Assembly: GCA_964347265.1 (NCBI GenBank)
Contig: CAYFXV010000027.1
Coordinates: forward strand, 1-8,772
DNA: 8,772 nt
Direction of reading: 5' to 3'
Origin: CS1-C013 sp964347265
GTDB lineage: Archaea > Aenigmatarchaeota > Aenigmatarchaeia > Aenigmatarchaeales > Aenigmatarchaeaceae
Shown piece by piece: positions 5,985 to 8,772 of the stretch; within the stretch, counting starts at the first letter, position 1, and every line of letters starts with the position of its first letter. The notes beneath the pieces are model-generated. The model ran no database searches, was not told where the DNA came from, and was given only the letters and a program-made list of their open reading frames with translations. The position numbers and the translations under genes are program-made.

Positions 5985-6302
5985 TTATCTTTTTCTTCTT
6001 CTCAATTTTCTTTTAACTGGCTTTATTTTTACTGCTTTCTTTTTCACTGTTTTTATCTTTTCCTCTTCAACATTAACTAAAGCTAAGTATATTAGCATTG
6101 ACCAAATAATTATGTCAACCAACAAATTAATCCAGATTATTTCTAAAGGTGCCCCAGGATAATCTATTTGGCTCATCCATGGTAAAAGATAACCCCAATA
6201 AGTAATTCCAATAAGGAATATATTTGGAAAAAACCCTGTAATCAATGTAAGAATTATTCCAGTCAAAATAGAATAAATTGGTATTTTATATTGCTTGCAC
6301 AT
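5985..6302 (-). CDS. Small membrane protein with a highly basic C-terminal tail, unknown function
   Basis: I do not recognise this 105-residue protein. The first 80 residues are hydrophobic: a helix at about 9-36 (IYSILTGIILTLITGFFPNI), a short aromatic stretch with YWGYLLPWM, and a helix at about 56-77. The last 25 residues are almost all Lys, Arg, Val and Ile (ending KRKLRRRKR). Such a tail would sit in the cytoplasm and could contact acidic lipids or RNA, possibly the ribosome, given the Sec gene next door; this is inference from composition. A TATA box centred 25 bases before the ATG, with no Shine-Dalgarno, predicts a leaderless mRNA. This supports both the gene and its start. Confidence 0.6.
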   Translation of the reverse strand: MCKQYKIPIYSILTGIILTLITGFFPNIFLIGITYWGYLLPWMSQIDYPGAPLEIIWINLLVDIIIWSMLIYLALVNVEEEKIKTVKKKAVKIKPVKRKLRRRKR

Positions 6303-6321
6303 AATAATTCATGAGAACTTC

Positions 6322-6332
6322 TATTATATAAA
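6322..6332 (-). promoter_or_regulatory. TATA box for the basic-tail membrane protein gene
   Basis: The minus strand reads TTTATATAATA, centred about 25 bases before the ATG at 6302. Transcription would begin at or next to the start codon, the clearest leaderless arrangement in the window. Confidence 0.6.
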
Positions 6333-6333
6333 T

Positions 6334-6969
6334 TTAATTAATTTTATCTTCTTCCAAATGGTACTTGCCTTGTTTATAGATTTCTGGATTATGTTTTTTC
6401 CAATAGAGTTCGTTGTACCCTGTTGTTATTAGTTTTAATTTTAAATTCTTGATTTTTTCCCTCATCCTATTTTTTATTTTTTCTATGTTTTTTTCATTTG
6501 AAACATGAGCCTCGATTTCAAGAAATTTTCCCATGTTTTTAACATCATCAAAACAAAAACCAAAATTCTCATCTTTGTATCTTTGTCTAATTTTGTCAAT
6601 AACCATAGAATCTATAAAATTGTTTTTGGTTTTTAGTTCTTCTAAACTAGGGTTCATAATTCCAATCAAATCTAGAACTTTGCAGACTTTATTTATTTTT
6701 TCCAAAGAATTGGAAGTTAATGGTAAAGAAAAAGAATGTTCTTCACAATGTTCGTGTTTTTTTTCTAGATCTTCTAGATTAAATTTAAAATCCAAAGTTT
6801 TATTGTCTCTTATTCGTATGAAAAATCCTTTTTTGTATAAATCTGCATCTTTTGTATCTAAATAAATATCAACTATTCTTTTTCTGCTAATGAAATCAAG
6901 ATTTTTTAGAAATTCTTTAATTTGGGTTTCGTCTAAAATTTGAAATTTTAATTCAATCTCAATACTCAT
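6334..6969 (-). CDS. CYTH-domain protein (triphosphate tunnel metalloenzyme family)
   Basis: This 211-residue protein opens with the CYTH signature ExExK (E4, E6, K8 in IEIELKF). It continues with DIYLDT (about 34-39), GFFIRIRDN (R52, R54), DFKF (K62), FLEIEAH near residue 150 and a C-terminal GYNELYWKKHNPE, matching the S-Y-x-E-L ending of the family. CYTH enzymes fold as an eight-strand tunnel binding triphosphates with a divalent metal. Known members are class IV adenylyl cyclases, thiamine triphosphatases and inorganic triphosphatases, and the reaction cannot be decided here. The middle (about 65-110) is charged and atypical. A GGTGATT ribosome site four bases before the ATG supports the start. 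The start lies only 20 bases from the 3' end of the RNase P RNA gene, so the two are probably transcribed together or in overlap. Confidence 0.82.
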   Translation of the reverse strand: MSIEIELKFQILDETQIKEFLKNLDFISRKRIVDIYLDTKDADLYKKGFFIRIRDNKTLDFKFNLEDLEKKHEHCEEHSFSLPLTSNSLEKINKVCKVLDLIGIMNPSLEELKTKNNFIDSMVIDKIRQRYKDENFGFCFDDVKNMGKFLEIEAHVSNEKNIEKIKNRMREKIKNLKLKLITTGYNELYWKKHNPEIYKQGKYHLEEDKIN

Positions 6970-6988
6970 TTAATCACCAAAAGTAGAT

Positions 6989-7258
6989 GTGTGCTGGGCA
7001 TAACCCATCTTCTGTGAACAAATCTTGTAAACACGTTCATCTTTGTTTGACAGCATTCGTCTATGCGATCTACCCGCTCCTCTTTCATCACCAGAGCATG
7101 TTTGATCTTACACCTTGCCACGACTCTTTTGAACATCTTAAGCTCAATTGAATCCCAAACCTTTCAGCTTTGTTCTTACGAACGGCAAACCATTAAGGCT
7201 AAAGGTGGATGGAGTTTCCTCCGCACTGAAAGTACGGACAGCTGTCTGCCCAGCCCAC
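6989..7258 (-). ncRNA. rnpB: RNase P RNA (archaeal)
   Basis: This is the catalytic RNA that trims the 5' leader of pre-tRNA. On the minus strand, 7247-7258 (GTGGGCTGGGCA) pairs with 6989-7000 (TGCCCAGCACAC) at 11 of 12 positions to form P1. The conserved region I, GCGGAGGAAACTCCATCC (7207-7224), and conserved region V, ACAGAAGATGGGTTA (7001-7015), are both present. CCATC in the first pairs with GATGG in the second as helix P4. TAGACGAATGCTGTCA and the purine-rich segments between fit the specificity and catalytic domain order. At about 270 nt it is on the short side for archaea. The ends are set by P1 and may be a few bases off. It sits between 23S rRNA and the CYTH gene, all on one strand. 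Confidence 0.9.
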
Positions 7259-7278
7259 AAAAGAAATATTTTTTTAAA

Positions 7279-7288
7279 CTTTAAAAAG
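7279..7288 (-). promoter_or_regulatory. Probable TATA box of the RNase P RNA gene
   Basis: The minus strand reads CTTTTTAAAG, centred 26 bases before the P1 5' base at 7258, the expected archaeal spacing. A second candidate, AAGTATAAAAATC, lies slightly upstream (about 7289-7300). The 23S-rnpB spacer (7259-7344) holds these and T tracts that may end the rRNA transcript. No 5S rRNA or tRNA is seen in it. Confidence 0.5.
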
Positions 7289-7344
7289 ATTTTTATACTT
7301 CACAGTAATTTCTAAAATAAAAGAATTTACCAGCAGAAGCAATT

Positions 7345-8772
7345 AAAGGGGTCTAAGCAAAAGGTATTGGGAAGTGCAAGCTGAACACATCGCCGAAGCT
7401 TTGTGCGTACACTTCACTCCCATTAAGCGGATCGTCTATCCGCACCAGTTACCTATTTTTCCCGGCAGTTTCCAGCTTAGATGCTTTCAGCTGTTAAGAG
7501 CTATGACGTTGCTGCCCGGCTTTACCAAATGATAACCGGTCAACAAGAGGTCACGGATGAGCGTTCCTTTCGTACTCACCCATCCTTCGAGTCAGGTAAC
7601 AACACCCTCAGTAGATATAAACCGTACTGTCTCTGTCGTCTGGCGTAGGATTCTAAGTTTGGTTCATCAGCTACTCCATTAGCGAATGTTTCGCATTGGG
7701 GCGGTTCATTCATCACCAATGACACATGGTAACATGATTTCATAGCTAGCTCTAGCTAAAGCTAATCATGCTATCTTGAATCAGGGAAAAGAATAAGGAC
7801 CCTGCGCCAGATCACGACGTACTGAACCCAGCTAATGTCCCCTTTTAACCAGTGAACACCTGTACCCTTGGCCGCTACTGCACGGCCAGGAGAGGGGAAG
7901 CCGACAGCGAGGTAGCAATGCGCGGGGTCAATAGGAGCTCTCGCCCGCCACGACTCTGTTATCCCCGGGGTAGCTTTTCTGAAGTCACCGACATCCATCA
8001 ATAACACTCGGCGTATCGTTAGCCCACGCTTTCACGATTGGATTTCTTACTGTGCGAAATCCAATAAATGATCCTTTTGCACTTACACTCTACTCCGGAT
8101 TTCTGACCCGGATGAGGATCACTTTGGGCACTCTTGATACCCTATCAAGAGTGTACCGCCCCAGCCAAGCGGTCCACCAATCGGTGTCCCCCCAAGTCGA
8201 AGGTTAGTCATACAATTACAAAAAGGTAGTGTTACATTGTCGCCTATCTACTGACCTAAATCAGTAGCATAGCAGCTCCTACCTACGCTATGTAATTGTA
8301 ACCATATAACAACGACAGGCTACCGCAGAGCTCCACGGGGTCTTCTCTTCCCCCTGAGGGTCTGTGGCCTATTCACCACAATAGCAGGTTCGCCGGACTC
8401 CAGTCTGGGACAGCGAAGAAGTCGTTAAGCCCTTCATGCAGGTCGACATTTAATCGACAAGGGACTACGCTACCTTAAGACGGTCAGAGTTACCGCCGCC
8501 GTTAACGAGGGCTTGGACCGGTTGAAACCGATTTTCACACACTCGCACTGGGCAGGCCTCAGCAACTATACAAAGCATTTCTGCTTAGCAGTCACCTATG
8601 TTTTTGTTAAACAGTCGCCCCTTCCTTGTTACTGCGACCTATGCACTTCTGCATAGGCAACCCTTCTACCAAAGATACGGGTCTAATTTGCCGATTTCCC
8701 TAGACTGGGATGATCCGACATGCCATTGCCTTCTCAGCAAGGGTACCAGTATAGGTTCTCAGTACAATCATA
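7345..8772 (-). rRNA. 23S ribosomal RNA, 3' part, containing one intron
   Basis: The minus strand carries domains IV to VI of 23S rRNA, roughly from E. coli position 1600 to the 3' end. Landmarks are helix 69 near 8481-8494, AAGACCCCGTGGAGC around position 2063, the P-loop GGCTGGGGCGGTA, CCCCGGGGATAACAG around A2451, CTCGCTGTCGG around 2503, the A-loop TGTTC, helix 93 interrupted by a 180-base intron, the sarcin-ricin loop, and GCTGAAAGCATCTAAGC near the end. G at position 2058 is archaeal/eukaryotic in type. The gene continues beyond the right window edge. The 3' end near 7345 is estimated from the last alignable segment (TTCAGCTTGCAC). The sequence is divergent, with several near-universal bases changed, and the segment around 7975-8011 (E. 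coli about 2390-2430) is short and unlike the usual pattern. A functional but fast-evolving rRNA seems more likely than a pseudogene, because the stems are kept. Confidence 0.95.
7633..7812 (-). other. Archaeal bulge-helix-bulge (BHB) intron in 23S rRNA, helix 93
   Basis: A 180-nt insertion splits the universal helix 93 sequence between E. coli G2597 and A2598. The central 4-bp helix is GUCG (7818-7815) with CGAC (7638-7635). The bulges are UGA (7814-7812) and AGA (7634-7632). The inner helix is UCUGGCG with CGCCAGA (7 bp), extended after one mismatch by AGGG with UCCU. Cutting each bulge after its second base, as archaeal splicing endonuclease does, and ligating gives ACGUCGUGAGACAGUACGG, the expected uninterrupted rRNA. 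The outer helix is weak, so this may be a relaxed BHB. The interior has a stem of CATGATT with AATCATG around an AGCT-rich hairpin. No LAGLIDADG or other endonuclease ORF fits in 180 nt. Removal would need the splicing endonuclease and RtcB-type ligase, as for tRNA introns. Confidence 0.9.

Noticed and set aside
6533..6865. Plus-strand 110-codon frame opposite the CYTH gene
   Set aside because: The minus strand has the ExExK motif and other CYTH features; the plus frame is low-complexity shadow coding.
7063..7284. Plus-strand open frame of 73 codons
   Set aside because: It lies on the opposite strand of the RNase P RNA gene, whose P1, P4 and conserved regions explain the sequence. The frame is incidental.
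7633..7812. Group I intron or homing endonuclease insertion in 23S
   Set aside because: The insert is 180 nt, has no endonuclease frame and no visible group I core. The ends instead form a bulge-helix-bulge, whose cleavage rules restore the rRNA exactly.
7771..8007. Minus-strand open frame of 78 codons
   Set aside because: It runs through 23S rRNA and across the exon-intron boundary; it is a chance frame in rRNA.

Overview
The window looks like a stretch of AT-rich genome from a DPANN-type archaeon (Woesearchaeota/Pacearchaeota/Nanoarchaeota-like); the phylum is inferred. The archaeal assignment rests on a class III (QxxxE) pilin signal peptide, archaeal-style secretion ATPase and TadC-like genes, a Sec61-beta type SecG, an archaeal RNase P RNA, TATA boxes about 25-30 bases before genes with very short or no leaders, and a 23S rRNA with archaeal bases (for example G at position 2058, E. 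coli numbering). Two runs of N (1579-1588, 1801-1844) show that this is a scaffolded draft assembly.

Layout. Positions 1-2617 (+ strand) are the end of a type IV pilus/secretion operon: the C-terminus of the ATPase, two membrane platform proteins of the T2SF/TadC family (the second cut by both assembly gaps), then a pilin with its own promoter and Shine-Dalgarno site. A T-rich convergent zone (2618-2655) separates this from a long minus-strand half. Positions 2656-4200 form one tight minus-strand operon: a TudS-related putative desulfidase gene followed by five very small genes of unknown function, with TAATG overlaps. One of these (3303-3464) is only 53 codons. Positions 4281-6302 hold membrane-protein genes, each with a nearby TATA box: a Yip1-type protein, a six-helix DUF975/DUF7847-like protein, the 52-residue SecG/Sec61-beta (5785-5943) and a small protein with a very basic tail. 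Positions 6334-6969 encode a CYTH/triphosphate-tunnel enzyme, directly preceded by the RNase P RNA gene (6989-7258, minus). From about 7345 to the window end lies the 3' part of the 23S rRNA on the minus strand.

The most striking observation is a 180-base insertion (7633-7812) inside 23S helix 93 of the peptidyl-transferase centre. Its ends form an archaeal bulge-helix-bulge with a 4-bp central helix and two 3-nt bulges. Cutting both bulges and joining the exons restores the universal helix 93 sequence exactly. The same rRNA carries changes at near-universal positions: G2661A in the sarcin-ricin loop, A2503C in the tunnel/PTC wall, A1916C in helix 69, and a lost closing pair in the A-loop. 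A real divergent ribosome, a degenerate gene copy and assembly error are all possible; the intact stems and intact core PTC bases favour a functional gene.

The second candidate for something undescribed is the operon of five tiny proteins behind the TudS-like gene. It contains one clear tandem paralog pair, and the other members share a similar N-terminal strand pattern.
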